Origin: Lewinellaceae bacterium
GTDB lineage: Bacteria; Bacteroidota; Bacteroidia; Chitinophagales; Saprospiraceae
Assembly (NCBI GenBank): GCA_020636255.1
Contig: JACJYE010000006.1
Span: 310,001 to 374,000, forward strand
Reading direction: 5' to 3'
Length of the DNA: 64,000 nt
Part shown: one piece after another, positions 1-6,798 of the stretch
How positions within the stretch are numbered: position 1 is the first letter of the stretch
How the letters are laid out: each line of letters starts with the position of its first letter
Position numbers and translations under genes: made by a program
The notes under the pieces: model-generated
Told to the model about the DNA's origin: nothing
Seen by the model: the letters and a program-made list of their open reading frames with translations, nothing else
Databases searched by the model: none

Positions 1-556
1 GGATGTTCAGGCGGCTAAAGGGCTTCTGGTTGCGCAGCATGCGAGGCATGAAGCAATCCTGCCCACTGGCATCGAGCAGGAATCGCCCTTCGAACGTCAG
101 CGCTTCGCCCTGCCGGCTTTGAACATAAACCATAGCGTTGTCGCCGGGTTGCCCCAGCTCCACTTTGGTGACCTGCATTTCTTCCCTGACTTCAGCTCCC
201 GCTTTGCGGCTGTTGTTCAGCAACAGCTCGTCGAATTCGGAGCGGCGGGCGTGGAAAGACAGGCTTTGCGGGCCGTTGATCACACGGCTGAAGCACCAGT
301 GCGAGCTCCGGCTGCCGTCGATGTTGGCAAAGGTCACCCCAGGCTTACGGGTAAAGTTGGCCTTCATGCCATCCAGCACGCCCAGCTCTTCAAAAATGTC
401 ATAACAGAAAGGCAGCATTGATTCCCCGATATGCTCCCGGGGAAACTTTTCCTTTTCCAAAACCAATACCCGATGCCCTGCCCGGGATAAAAAAGTGGCC
501 AGGGTCGACCCTGTTGGGCCACCGCCAATGATGATCACATCGTATACTTCTTTCAT
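1..556 (-). CDS. FAD-dependent halogenase-like oxidoreductase (3' part outside window)
   Basis: Only the first 185 residues lie in the window; the gene runs off the left edge. The ATG at 556 opens MKEVYDVIIIGGGPTGS, a Rossmann GxGxxG dinucleotide-binding motif. EKEKFPREHIGESMLP follows near residue 35, the FAD-binding segment shared by FAD-dependent halogenases (PltA, CndH type) and geranylgeranyl-reductase-like enzymes. A second conserved piece near residue 105 reads SFHARRSEFDELLL. The halogenase WxWxIP motif would lie downstream of the cut, so halogenation cannot be confirmed. It is the last visible gene of a minus-strand operon with a carrier protein, an adenylation enzyme and an acyl-CoA-dehydrogenase-like protein. 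By that context it would act on a carrier-bound pyrrolyl or related acyl group. Family is fairly certain; a non-halogenating monooxygenase or reductase remains possible. Confidence 0.8.
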   Translation of the reverse strand, partial: MKEVYDVIIIGGGPTGSTLATFLSRAGHRVLVLEKEKFPREHIGESMLPFCYDIFEELGVLDGMKANFTRKPGVTFANIDGSRSSHWCFSRVINGPQSLSFHARRSEFDELLLNNSRKAGAEVREEMQVTKVELGQPGDNAMVYVQSRQGEALTFEGRFLLDASGQDCFMPRMLRNQKPFSRLNI

Positions 557-609
557 ATCTAGAGATTTTGTGTGTTCCTTCAGATCATAGGCCTGTGGCC
601 CGAAACATC

Positions 610-1758
610 TCACAGCCCCATCGACTGCGCTATAATGTTCTTTTGCATTTCCGAAGTGCCGGAATAAATGGTGCTGCTCACCGCATCGCGATGGGAGCGT
701 TCCACCTCTCCGTTCGGCTGCCCGGCGCCTCCGAAAAGAGTAGCTACGTACAGGCTTATTTTCTTATACAACTCGCTCACCGCCAGCTTCGCCATCGCAG
801 CCTCGCGGCTAACGCTTTTGCCTTCTCCCATTTTCCAGGCCGCCGAATAGGCCAACAGGCGCACGGATTCGAGCTGGGCCTGCATCTCCGCCAGCGCATA
901 GCTGACAGCCTGCCGCTCATGGCGCGGCGTTCCGCTGCCCAACTGCCCTTTGACCAGTTGGATGCCCATCTCCAGCAGCCGTTGCATATTGCCCAGGTGG
1001 CAACCGCCGAGGCATACCCGCTCCCACTCCATCGACCGGTTGAAGGCCATGGCCCCACGGCCCAGCCGCCCGACGAGAAAGCTTTTGTCAACCAGCATAT
1101 TATCGAAGAACAGCTCGCTGAGCGGGCAGCTTCTCAGGCCCATTTTCTGCAGGGGCGCCCCGGGCCGGTAATTGTGCAGGCTGCGGTCGAGCCAGAAGGC
1201 GCTGATACCGCCCAGAAAGCCTCTTTCGGGATCCGTAGCGGCATAGAGCAATACCCCATCGGCCACCGGCCCGTTGCTGACGAAGCTCTTGGCGCCGCTG
1301 ATCCGGTAGGCATCGCCTTCTTCCACCGCAACGGTTTGCATCTGGAAGGCATCGGAGCCCGACGATGGCTCGGTCATGGCATTAGCGGCTACCAGCTCTC
1401 CATTGCACAGGCGCGGCAGGTAGGCCTCCTTGAGGGCTTCACTACCGTACAGCCATAGCGGCACCACGCAGGCCAGCAAATGCGCGCTGAGCGCGAAGTT
1501 CATGCCGTTATCCCGGCTGGCATACCCCAGCGCTTCCAGCGCCATCAGCGTCGACAGGGGGGTAAGCCCGCGGCCGCCATAAGCCTCCGGGATGGCGAGC
1601 CCCGGCAAGCCTATCCTGCCGGCCGCCGCCCACCATTCGCGGCTGAACTGCTGGCTGCGGTCGCGCAATTCTTCCCCACCGCTGAGGTGAGCAACAGCAA
1701 AATCCATGATCTCCCGTTGCAAGGCTTTTTGCTCATCCGTGGGGGTGAAGGCGTACAT
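610..1758 (-). CDS. Acyl-CoA dehydrogenase-like flavoprotein, probable prolyl-S-carrier dehydrogenase (PltE-like)
   Basis: A 382-residue, full-length acyl-CoA dehydrogenase fold: N-terminal helical domain (LGLPGLAIPEAYGGRG-type segment near residue 55), a beta domain with AMTEPSSGSD and LRSCP, and a C-terminal flavin domain ending IYSGTSEMQ. The position that holds the catalytic Glu of medium-chain enzymes (IYEGT) is Ser here. A Glu sits instead at E246 in MEWERVCL, the isovaleryl-CoA-dehydrogenase position that PltE also uses, and the LRSCP..E.FFD stretch matches PltE as I remember it. PltE-type enzymes oxidise carrier-bound L-prolyl to pyrrolyl-2-carboxyl using FAD. It lies 18 bp downstream of the adenylation gene and 53 bp upstream of the halogenase-like gene. 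Dehydrogenase family is certain; substrate is inferred from neighbours. Confidence 0.88.
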   Translation of the reverse strand: MYAFTPTDEQKALQREIMDFAVAHLSGGEELRDRSQQFSREWWAAAGRIGLPGLAIPEAYGGRGLTPLSTLMALEALGYASRDNGMNFALSAHLLACVVPLWLYGSEALKEAYLPRLCNGELVAANAMTEPSSGSDAFQMQTVAVEEGDAYRISGAKSFVSNGPVADGVLLYAATDPERGFLGGISAFWLDRSLHNYRPGAPLQKMGLRSCPLSELFFDNMLVDKSFLVGRLGRGAMAFNRSMEWERVCLGGCHLGNMQRLLEMGIQLVKGQLGSGTPRHERQAVSYALAEMQAQLESVRLLAYSAAWKMGEGKSVSREAAMAKLAVSELYKKISLYVATLFGGAGQPNGEVERSHRDAVSSTIYSGTSEMQKNIIAQSMGL

Positions 1759-1776
1759 TCGATAATTTATCTTTCG

Positions 1777-3294
1777 TCAAACCAATTGTAGTAAAGCCTG
1801 GTAGTTGACCTTATGGGTGGCTGTTTTCGGAGTCTCCGCCAAATGGACGAACTTATCGGGCGCCATATAGGCCGGCAACTGCCGGGCCATAAAAGCATTC
1901 AGCTCCAACAGCGGTAGCGCATTTTCAGGGTCTTTGGTACTGTAAAAAGCAATGATCTGCACCTCCTGCCCTTCCTGCCGGCTGATGACCCCCGCCTCTG
2001 ATATGCCAGGATGGCGGTGCAATGCCGATTCGACCTCTCCGAGCTCGATACGGTAGCCGTTGCGCTTCACCATGCGGTCTTTGCGGCTCAGGTATTCCAG
2101 GGCCCCTTCCGCATTCACCCGCACGATATCGCCGGTGCGGTACCACTTTTCGCCGGCTTCCTGCCAGAAAGCCTGCTCGTTGCGCTCCGGAAGGTTGAGG
2201 TAACCCGCCATCACCGATGCGCCGGCCACCAGCAGTTCGCCTTCAAGGCCGTGCTCCGGGGGGAAGCTCTCCTCCCCTATCAGCAGCCTGCAACGGGCAT
2301 AAGGGCATGCCTCGCCAATGGGAAAAGGCGCCGTCTGCGCTTCGGGAATTTCTTCAGGTATAGGATGGAACGTGCACACGTTGGTTTCCGTCGGCCCGTA
2401 AAGGTTGTAAAAAGCTGCCGTGCTCCAGCGCTCCTTGATCTCGCGCAAGGGTGTTATCGGGAATACCTCGCCCGCAAACAGGACGATGCGCAGGCTGTCA
2501 TGCCGGTAACGTGCCAGGCGGCCGAAGCGTAGCATTATTTTGAGGGTGGTCGGCGTAGCATACCATACGCTGATGGCATATTCATCGATCAGCGCGGCCA
2601 GCTGCATGGGGTTCTTAGCCATCTGATTCCCGATCAGCACTACGCTGGCGCCGTGTAGTACGGCGGTAAAAAGGTCGAAGACTGACAGGTCGAAATGGAA
2701 GGGCGCGATGGAGGAGAACACGTCTGCCTCCGTAATGCCGAACGCCTGGCCCGCCCATTCGACGAAGCAATAAGCATTGCTATGGCTGATCAGCACGCCT
2801 TTGGGCAGGCCCGTAGAGCCGGAAGTGTACAGAATGTAGGCCAACCCCTCCGGCACTTCCAACGGCCCGGCTTCACTAAAATCCAGGGACAACAGTACCA
2901 GCGGCAGGCCGGGTACTTCGTGTACTTCGTAGCGCCCGTGGAATTGCCCGGCATAGTCGTCCAGCAGGCCCGGCTCAAGAAGCAGCGCTTTGGCGCGGCA
3001 GTTCTCCAGGATATAACCGTTACGGGCGGCTGGCGCCTCTACATCGAGCGGCACGTAGGCTGTTTCGCCTTCCAGGATGCCGAAAATAGAAGCTACGGAA
3101 AGAATGGACTTGGGAAGGCAAACCCCCACTCTGTCTCCTGCGGCCACACCCTGGCCCATCAGCAGGCCGGATAAACGGGAAGCCAGTTCCTTCAGGCCGG
3201 AATAGCTGATGCGCTCGCCGCCGGGTTCGATAAAGGCCACCCGCTGCGGGAACCGTTCAGCGGCCTGGCGCAGCAAGCCTTTCAGTTCATGCAT
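1777..3294 (-). CDS. Free-standing amino-acid adenylation enzyme, probable L-prolyl-AMP ligase (PltF-like)
   Basis: A 505-residue ANL-superfamily adenylation domain without condensation or carrier domains. Core motifs are present in order: A3 YTSGSTGLPKG (near 155), A4 FHFDLSVFDLF, A5 YNLYGPTET, A7 YRTGDIV, A8 RKDRMVKRNGYRIELGEVE and the A10 lysine in THKVNY. Reading the ten specificity positions by hand against GrsA gives D-L-F-Y-L-A-L-V-C-K. This differs at one place (F for L) from the proline code I recall for PltF-type pyrrole pathways. The enzyme would activate L-proline with ATP and load it on the neighbouring carrier protein. It overlaps the carrier gene by 8 bp, so the two are probably translationally coupled. 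Adenylation function is certain; proline is a strong inference. Confidence 0.9.
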   Translation of the reverse strand: MHELKGLLRQAAERFPQRVAFIEPGGERISYSGLKELASRLSGLLMGQGVAAGDRVGVCLPKSILSVASIFGILEGETAYVPLDVEAPAARNGYILENCRAKALLLEPGLLDDYAGQFHGRYEVHEVPGLPLVLLSLDFSEAGPLEVPEGLAYILYTSGSTGLPKGVLISHSNAYCFVEWAGQAFGITEADVFSSIAPFHFDLSVFDLFTAVLHGASVVLIGNQMAKNPMQLAALIDEYAISVWYATPTTLKIMLRFGRLARYRHDSLRIVLFAGEVFPITPLREIKERWSTAAFYNLYGPTETNVCTFHPIPEEIPEAQTAPFPIGEACPYARCRLLIGEESFPPEHGLEGELLVAGASVMAGYLNLPERNEQAFWQEAGEKWYRTGDIVRVNAEGALEYLSRKDRMVKRNGYRIELGEVESALHRHPGISEAGVISRQEGQEVQIIAFYSTKDPENALPLLELNAFMARQLPAYMAPDKFVHLAETPKTATHKVNYQALLQLV

Positions 3295-3544
3295 GCCCTC
3301 CGTTTTTTCCCTCCACGAAAGCGGCGATCAGGTCCAGCGAATCCAGATTGTCATGGCTGACTTCGTGGGGCTTGAATTCTATACCGTATTCTTTTTCCAG
3401 GAATTCAACCAGCAACAGAGCGGAAATGGAATCGATGAGGCGGCTGCTCAGCAGGGGCGTGTCATCCTTGAGCTCTTCCTGGCTGATAGGGAGGTTGAGT
3501 TCTTCTAGCAAAAACTCCCGGACTTTTCCCTTGATCGTGTTCAT
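3287..3544 (-). CDS. Free-standing acyl/peptidyl carrier protein (PltL-like)
   Basis: An 85-residue four-helix carrier protein. The phosphopantetheine attachment serine is S39 in the segment SSRLIDSISALLLVEFLE, where the usual D-S-[LI] core is seen. Length matches stand-alone carriers such as PltL (near 88 residues as recalled). It is the first gene of the minus-strand operon, and its end overlaps the start of the adenylation gene by 8 bp, which points to a dedicated partner. It would hold proline as a thioester while the dehydrogenase and the FAD enzyme modify it. No phosphopantetheinyl transferase is seen nearby, so a general one must serve. A fatty-acid carrier role is unlikely in this context. 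Confidence 0.9.
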   Translation of the reverse strand: MNTIKGKVREFLLEELNLPISQEELKDDTPLLSSRLIDSISALLLVEFLEKEYGIEFKPHEVSHDNLDSLDLIAAFVEGKNGGHA

Positions 3545-3613
3545 ACCTTAATTTCTTTTTACCCCGTAACAGCGTAATGGGGAAACGGGGCCGTTGTTTG
3601 TTGTATGTGGCTT

Positions 3614-3780
3614 TAGAGCTTATTTGGAGGCCACCCTTTGGGCTAAAATACGTCCCTTTTTTGATGATACTGCGTTGCTCCTTTCGTCCGTACCTTTGGG
3701 TAAGAACCTCAAAAAGCGCCTTGTATCATCAAAAAATTGACACTCTTTATTTCCAAAAGCGGCCTCCAAACAAGCTCCTA
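3614..3780 (+). repeat. 167-bp palindromic dispersed element, full copy 1
   Basis: The ends form terminal inverted repeats: the left end reads TAGAGCTTATTTGGAGGCC and the right end reads GGCCTCCAAACAAGCTCCTA. An inner inverted repeat pairs TTTGATGATAC with GTATCATCAAA. The reverse complement aligns along most of its length with the element at 32729-32896, sharing AGTGTCAATTTTTTG near one end and TTTTAGC.CAAAGG near the other. There is no open frame of interest and no transposase. It behaves like a non-autonomous, MITE-like or REP-like repeat. Confidence 0.75.
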
Positions 3781-4020
3781 ATGATCTGCTTGTACGGCAT
3801 TCGGCCGGAAAAGATACAAGATTTCCTTTTTTTTGAGGAATTCGCTTTGCCTGCTCTCAGGGCAATCGCATTTAATTTAATACTTTGCTAATCATCGGGC
3901 CTCCTGGATTTTGCCCGGCCTCCTTCGTTCATTTTTTGGGCGGCCAAAAAACGTACCAAAAAAGCCGCCGCCGGCGCAGCTTCAGCCTCCGGACGACGTA
4001 GTTGGCCTGCATCTGCCTTC

Positions 4021-4146
4021 TTCACATTACGGCCCTCCGGGCCTTAACCATGCGGGGCGGATGTTTGCTACCGACATTACCGGCCCTCCGGGCCCGGCCC
4101 TGTCGGAGAACAGGCTGCCTTGGACTGCCCAGATGCCCGGCTAACG
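4021..4146 (+). repeat. GGCCCGGAGGGCCG-type intergenic repeat, unit a, copy 1
   Basis: About 126 bp starting TTCACATTACGGCCCTCCGG and containing GGATGTTTGCTACCGACATT and CTGTCGGAGAACAGGCTGCC. It is nearly identical to 4420-4545. Its core palindrome GGCCCTCCGGGCC occurs twice inside the unit. It is non-coding; short open frames across it are by-products of the repeat. Confidence 0.75.
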
Positions 4147-4249
4147 GCCCGGCAGTGCCGCGGCTCAAGGATCTATAGAAACATCGTTCGGGGATAGTTC
4201 AATCAAGTGTGTCGCCACAGTCGCAATCCTTTGATATCCAGGCTAATTT

Positions 4250-4277
4250 GAAACCCTGTAACCCTGAAACCTGTAAC
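4250..4277 (+). repeat. Short degenerate GTAACCCT repeats
   Basis: The stretch reads AACCCTGTAACCCTGAAACC then TGTAAC: two to three imperfect copies of the 8-mer GTAACCCT. Its reverse complement AGGGTTAC is tandemly repeated at 17793-17846 and appears once near 57100. It is a low-complexity intergenic motif with no visible function. Confidence 0.5.
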
Positions 4278-4340
4278 GAGCGAAGCGACTGATGAAATAA
4301 ACTTTGAACAGTCCCTCGCGAACGGCGCCTTGCCCAGCCA

Positions 4341-4420
4341 GATGCCCGGCGGCAACGGCCCAGAGGGCCGTCATCTTTGTAGAATGTAAGCCAAAAGCCT
4401 GCTTCCCGGCCCGGAGGGCT
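4341..4420 (+). repeat. GGCCCGGAGGGCCG-type intergenic repeat, unit b, copy 1
   Basis: About 80 bp with GATGCCCGG, GGCCCAGAGGGCCGTCATCT, TTGTAGAATGTAAGCC and CCCGGCCCGGAGGGCT. It is almost identical to 4531-4608. The core ATCTTTGTAGAA also recurs, degenerate, at 27578-27633. Units a and b alternate in this intergenic region, so the block has been duplicated. Confidence 0.75.
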
Positions 4421-4545
4421 TCACATTACGGCCCTCCGGGCCTTAACCATGCGGGGCGGATGTTTGCTACCGACATTCCCGGCCCTCCGGGCCTGGCCCT
4501 GTCGGAGAACAGGCTGCCTTGGCCTGGCCAGATGCCCGGTTAACG
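4420..4545 (+). repeat. GGCCCGGAGGGCCG-type intergenic repeat, unit a, copy 2
   Basis: Second near-identical copy of the unit at 4021-4146, directly following unit b copy 1. The few differences lie around CGACATTCCCGG and TTGGCCTGGCCAGATGCCC. Such repeats are common between genes of Saprospiria as far as I recall; function unknown. Confidence 0.75.
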
Positions 4546-4608
4546 GCCCAGAGGGCCGTCATCTTTGTAGAATGTAAGCCAAAAGCCTGCTTCCCGGCCC
4601 GGAGGGCT
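4531..4608 (+). repeat. GGCCCGGAGGGCCG-type intergenic repeat, unit b, copy 2
   Basis: Second copy of 4341-4420, sharing GATGCCCGG, GAGGGCCGTCATCTTTGTAG and the closing CCCGGCCCGGAGGGCT. It overlaps the tail of unit a copy 2, so the order in this stretch is b-a-b. Confidence 0.75.
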
Positions 4609-4732
4609 GGTATCTAATACAGGTGAATGGCGCGAAACGGCTTGGGAAACGCGCCGGAAAACCGAGCCGCAGAATGGTCCAAAAAGACATAAAGACTTGA
4701 TTTTCCCGACCTGTCGGTACGGGACAGGTTCG

Positions 4733-4889
4733 GGGGCTGTCTCAAAAGTCAAAATAAAAACATCGAAGCCAAATAATATGCTGTTTATCGCCGTCTGGCC
4801 TAGCCTCTCTGGCTTCCCAAAGGGGCTAGGCCAGACGGCGAAACATGATTTGGCACTATTTTTCAATTCCATACTTTTGAGACAGTCCC
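4733..4889 (+). repeat. 157-bp MITE-like element with GGGRCTGTCTCAAAAGT ends and an internal hairpin
   Basis: The left end GGGGCTGTCTCAAAAGT (4733-4749) and right end ACTTTTGAGACAGTCCC (4873-4889) are inverted repeats with one mismatch in 17. In the middle, an 18-bp perfect stem pairs 4788-4805 with 4824-4841 (TCGCCGTCTGGCCTAGCC and its complement). There is no transposase and no plausible gene. Ends beginning GGG.CTGTCTCAAAAGT resemble insertion-sequence ends seen in Bacteroidota, so a deletion derivative of an IS is the likeliest origin. Confidence 0.7.
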
Positions 4890-5007
4890 ATAAGCTTCTT
4901 TCTGCGAACAACCAGGAAGCCGGGCCCCCATAGGGAAAAAGATCATCCTAGAGCCTGGGCAAGATGAAGTATGCGATTGCCCTGTGCCTGCTCTGTACTA
5001 TAAGTAG

Positions 5008-6057
5008 TTAAAACACCACTTCCGTAGCGCCATAACCGTAGCGGGGGTGGTATTCGTTGCGAAACGTTTTCACGGCCGGCATCTGCAGCAGGCGGCTGGC
5101 GATAGCGTCGCGCAGGCGGCCCTTTCCAACGCCGTGGATGATATAAACGCGCTCCACGCCAAGGCGGATGGCCTTATCCAGGTAGGCGTCGAAATGCGAC
5201 AGCTGAATGCGGAGGATCTCGGCGTTGCCGAGTTTGTGGGCATTACTGGTGAGCTTTTCGATATGCAGGTCGATCTCCGGGATAAATTCCGCAAACTCCA
5301 CCACCTCATGGGGCATTTGCTCGTGGATGTCCATATCCACAGGCGCATGAGCTGGCCTGACACTGCGCATGGTATAGGTTTTCAGGTCCTCCTGTGCCGT
5401 ACCGATATCGCTTTTGAGGTTGTCGAACAGGCGGTAGAGGTGCACTGGGCGGTTGAGTATCGGAGCTGTGCGGATGTTCTTGAAGAACTGTTTGGGTTTA
5501 ATCCGCAATGGCTTGTTCATCCTGCTGCCGGTGCCCTGGGTCGTGATGCGCCAGCAATCGAGCTCTACCGTCGGGTTGTCGTTGAGTTGGTCGAACAACA
5601 GGTCCCCGAGCAGGTAAGCTGTCACCTGTGTGAGCTTGCCGTTCTGGCGCATGCTGACCTGCCCATTGAGCCGCAGCTCGAAGGTGAACAAGGCCTCATA
5701 ACGGGTATCATTGATGAGATACATCCTGTATTTCTCCGCTTGCCCGTCGGGCCGCAGCACGGGGTCAAAGGCCAACTGGATACCCAGGCTTTTCAAAATG
5801 GTGTACTGGCTTTCGATGGGTGGGCGGTCGGGCCGCAGCTTCTTCGGCTCATCGGGCACCTGAATGATCTTGGCCTTAATAACTGCTCCGCTGACGGGCT
5901 GGCTCTCAGCCCGGATGAGGTCGTCGATAAAAGCGGGGATCTCGAAATCGCTGCCGTCGAGCCGTACGTTGACCATGCCGTTGTCGAGCAGGCCTGTGAC
6001 AACGCCTTCATCTTTTGAATGCAGGAAACGTACCCGTGTGCCGATGGAGAACAGCAT
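5008..6057 (-). CDS. DUF2027/Smr-domain protein (MutS2 C-terminal-like)
   Basis: 349 residues. The N-terminus (GTRVRFLHSKDEGVVTGLL...) is a small beta domain like the Tudor/SH3-like start of Bacteroidota Smr proteins. The middle is a beta-rich DUF2027-type segment. The C-terminal 90 residues are an Smr domain with EIDLHIEKL and the signature IIHGVGKGRLR. Smr domains bind or nick branched nucleic acids or RNA; in MutS2 they act in ribosome rescue and recombination. The protein lacks the MutS ATPase part. It is transcribed away from the methyltransferase gene, and a well-formed promoter for it lies at 6107-6138. Family certain; cellular role unknown. Confidence 0.85.
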   Translation of the reverse strand: MLFSIGTRVRFLHSKDEGVVTGLLDNGMVNVRLDGSDFEIPAFIDDLIRAESQPVSGAVIKAKIIQVPDEPKKLRPDRPPIESQYTILKSLGIQLAFDPVLRPDGQAEKYRMYLINDTRYEALFTFELRLNGQVSMRQNGKLTQVTAYLLGDLLFDQLNDNPTVELDCWRITTQGTGSRMNKPLRIKPKQFFKNIRTAPILNRPVHLYRLFDNLKSDIGTAQEDLKTYTMRSVRPAHAPVDMDIHEQMPHEVVEFAEFIPEIDLHIEKLTSNAHKLGNAEILRIQLSHFDAYLDKAIRLGVERVYIIHGVGKGRLRDAIASRLLQMPAVKTFRNEYHPRYGYGATEVVF

Positions 6058-6089
6058 GGCCTTTTTTACTGATATTAGCTCGAAACAAT

Positions 6090-6097
6090 TACTTTTG
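6090..6097 (+). promoter_or_regulatory. -7 promoter box for the methyltransferase gene
   Basis: TACTTTTG matches the Bacteroidota -7 consensus TAnnTTTG, 50 bp upstream of the ATG at 6148. No good TTTG lies 17-23 bp further upstream, so the call rests on the -7 box alone. Confidence 0.4.
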
Positions 6098-6106
6098 ATG
6101 CCGGTT

Positions 6107-6138
6107 CAAATGTACCGAATCCCCGCAGGGCAGACAAA
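6107..6138 (-). promoter_or_regulatory. Bacteroidota-type promoter for the Smr gene
   Basis: On the minus strand TTTG (6135-6138) is followed after 20 bp by TACATTTG (6107-6114), an exact TTTG-N20-TAnnTTTG promoter. It lies 50 bp upstream of the ATG at 6057. The divergent plus-strand -7 box at 6090 lies just downstream of it, between it and the Smr start codon, so the two promoters may interfere. Confidence 0.6.
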
Positions 6139-6147
6139 TATCGGGAG

Positions 6148-6798
6148 ATGAATCTACGCTGGAAAGTGGCCCAGGCCGCCGAGATCAGATGGTGGAAAGC
6201 GTACCTGGCCCGGAAAGAGCCTTTACACTACCTTCGCCGTAAGGCAGCATACTGGTTTCGGGTGCTGGAAACCACCGGCATGAGCCCGCTGCCCGACGGC
6301 CCTATACTGGACGCCGGCTGTGGCCCGGCAGGCATTTTTATCATCCTCGAAGGCCATGCCGTCGATGCGCTCGACCCTCTGCTGCCACAATACGAGGCCG
6401 CTCTGCCCCACTTCAGGCCCGGCGATTATCCCTACGCCCGTTTTTTACCCGTACCACTCGAAGATTTTCTGCCCGGGCCGGTCTACGAAACGGTTTTCTG
6501 CCTCAACGCCATCAACCACGTCAGCCACCTCGGCCGGTCAATGGAGGCTCTGGCCCGTTGCCTGCGCCCAGGGGGGCGGCTGGTGCTCTCCATCGACGCC
6601 CACAACCACCACCTGCTCAAAAAGCTGTTCCAGGCCCTTCCTGGTGATATCCTGCACCCCCACCAGCACAGCCTGGATGATTACCGCCGAATGCTGGAAA
6701 ACAGAGGCCTGCAAATTGAACGCACCGTCAGGATGAAAAAGGGGTTCATTTTTGATTACCACCTGCTGGTGGCCCGAAAGCCCTTACTTTCAGTATAA
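6148..6798 (+). CDS. Class I SAM-dependent methyltransferase
   Basis: 216 residues. Motif I is ILDAGCGPAG near residue 55, followed by an acidic strand end (VDALDP). The post-motif segment VFCLNAINHVSHLGRSMEAL and the LRPGGRLVLSID strand are typical of Methyltransf_11/UbiE-like enzymes. No signal peptide is present. The substrate cannot be told; the small C-terminal domain is generic. The 3' end overlaps the convergent MFS gene by 53 bp. A TAnnTTTG box lies 50 bp upstream of the start. Confidence 0.85.
   Translation: MNLRWKVAQAAEIRWWKAYLARKEPLHYLRRKAAYWFRVLETTGMSPLPDGPILDAGCGPAGIFIILEGHAVDALDPLLPQYEAALPHFRPGDYPYARFLPVPLEDFLPGPVYETVFCLNAINHVSHLGRSMEALARCLRPGGRLVLSIDAHNHHLLKKLFQALPGDILHPHQHSLDDYRRMLENRGLQIERTVRMKKGFIFDYHLLVARKPLLSV

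Larger units (their letters stand above)
3545..5007. other. 1.46-kb gene-free region made of repeats
   Basis: No convincing gene is present. The stretch holds the 167-bp palindromic element, two copies each of repeat units a and b, a GTAACCCT motif and the 157-bp MITE-like element. The open frames of 77-123 codons found here run through repeat copies and lack any recognisable domain. The region separates the pyrrole-type operon from the Smr gene and may mark past insertions. Confidence 0.7.

Noticed and set aside
1..556. Naming the truncated FAD enzyme as a proven halogenase (pltA)
   Set aside because: The diagnostic WxWxIP motif is outside the window, so only halogenase-like is supported.
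3577..3891. 104-codon frame in the repeat-rich intergenic region
   Set aside because: It crosses the whole palindromic element, and no domain or homologous frame exists in the second element copy.
4304..4911. Short frames (79-123 codons) across repeat units
   Set aside because: Similar peptides recur because the DNA repeats recur (for example the SHYGPPGLNHAGRMFATDI stretch); they are not genes.
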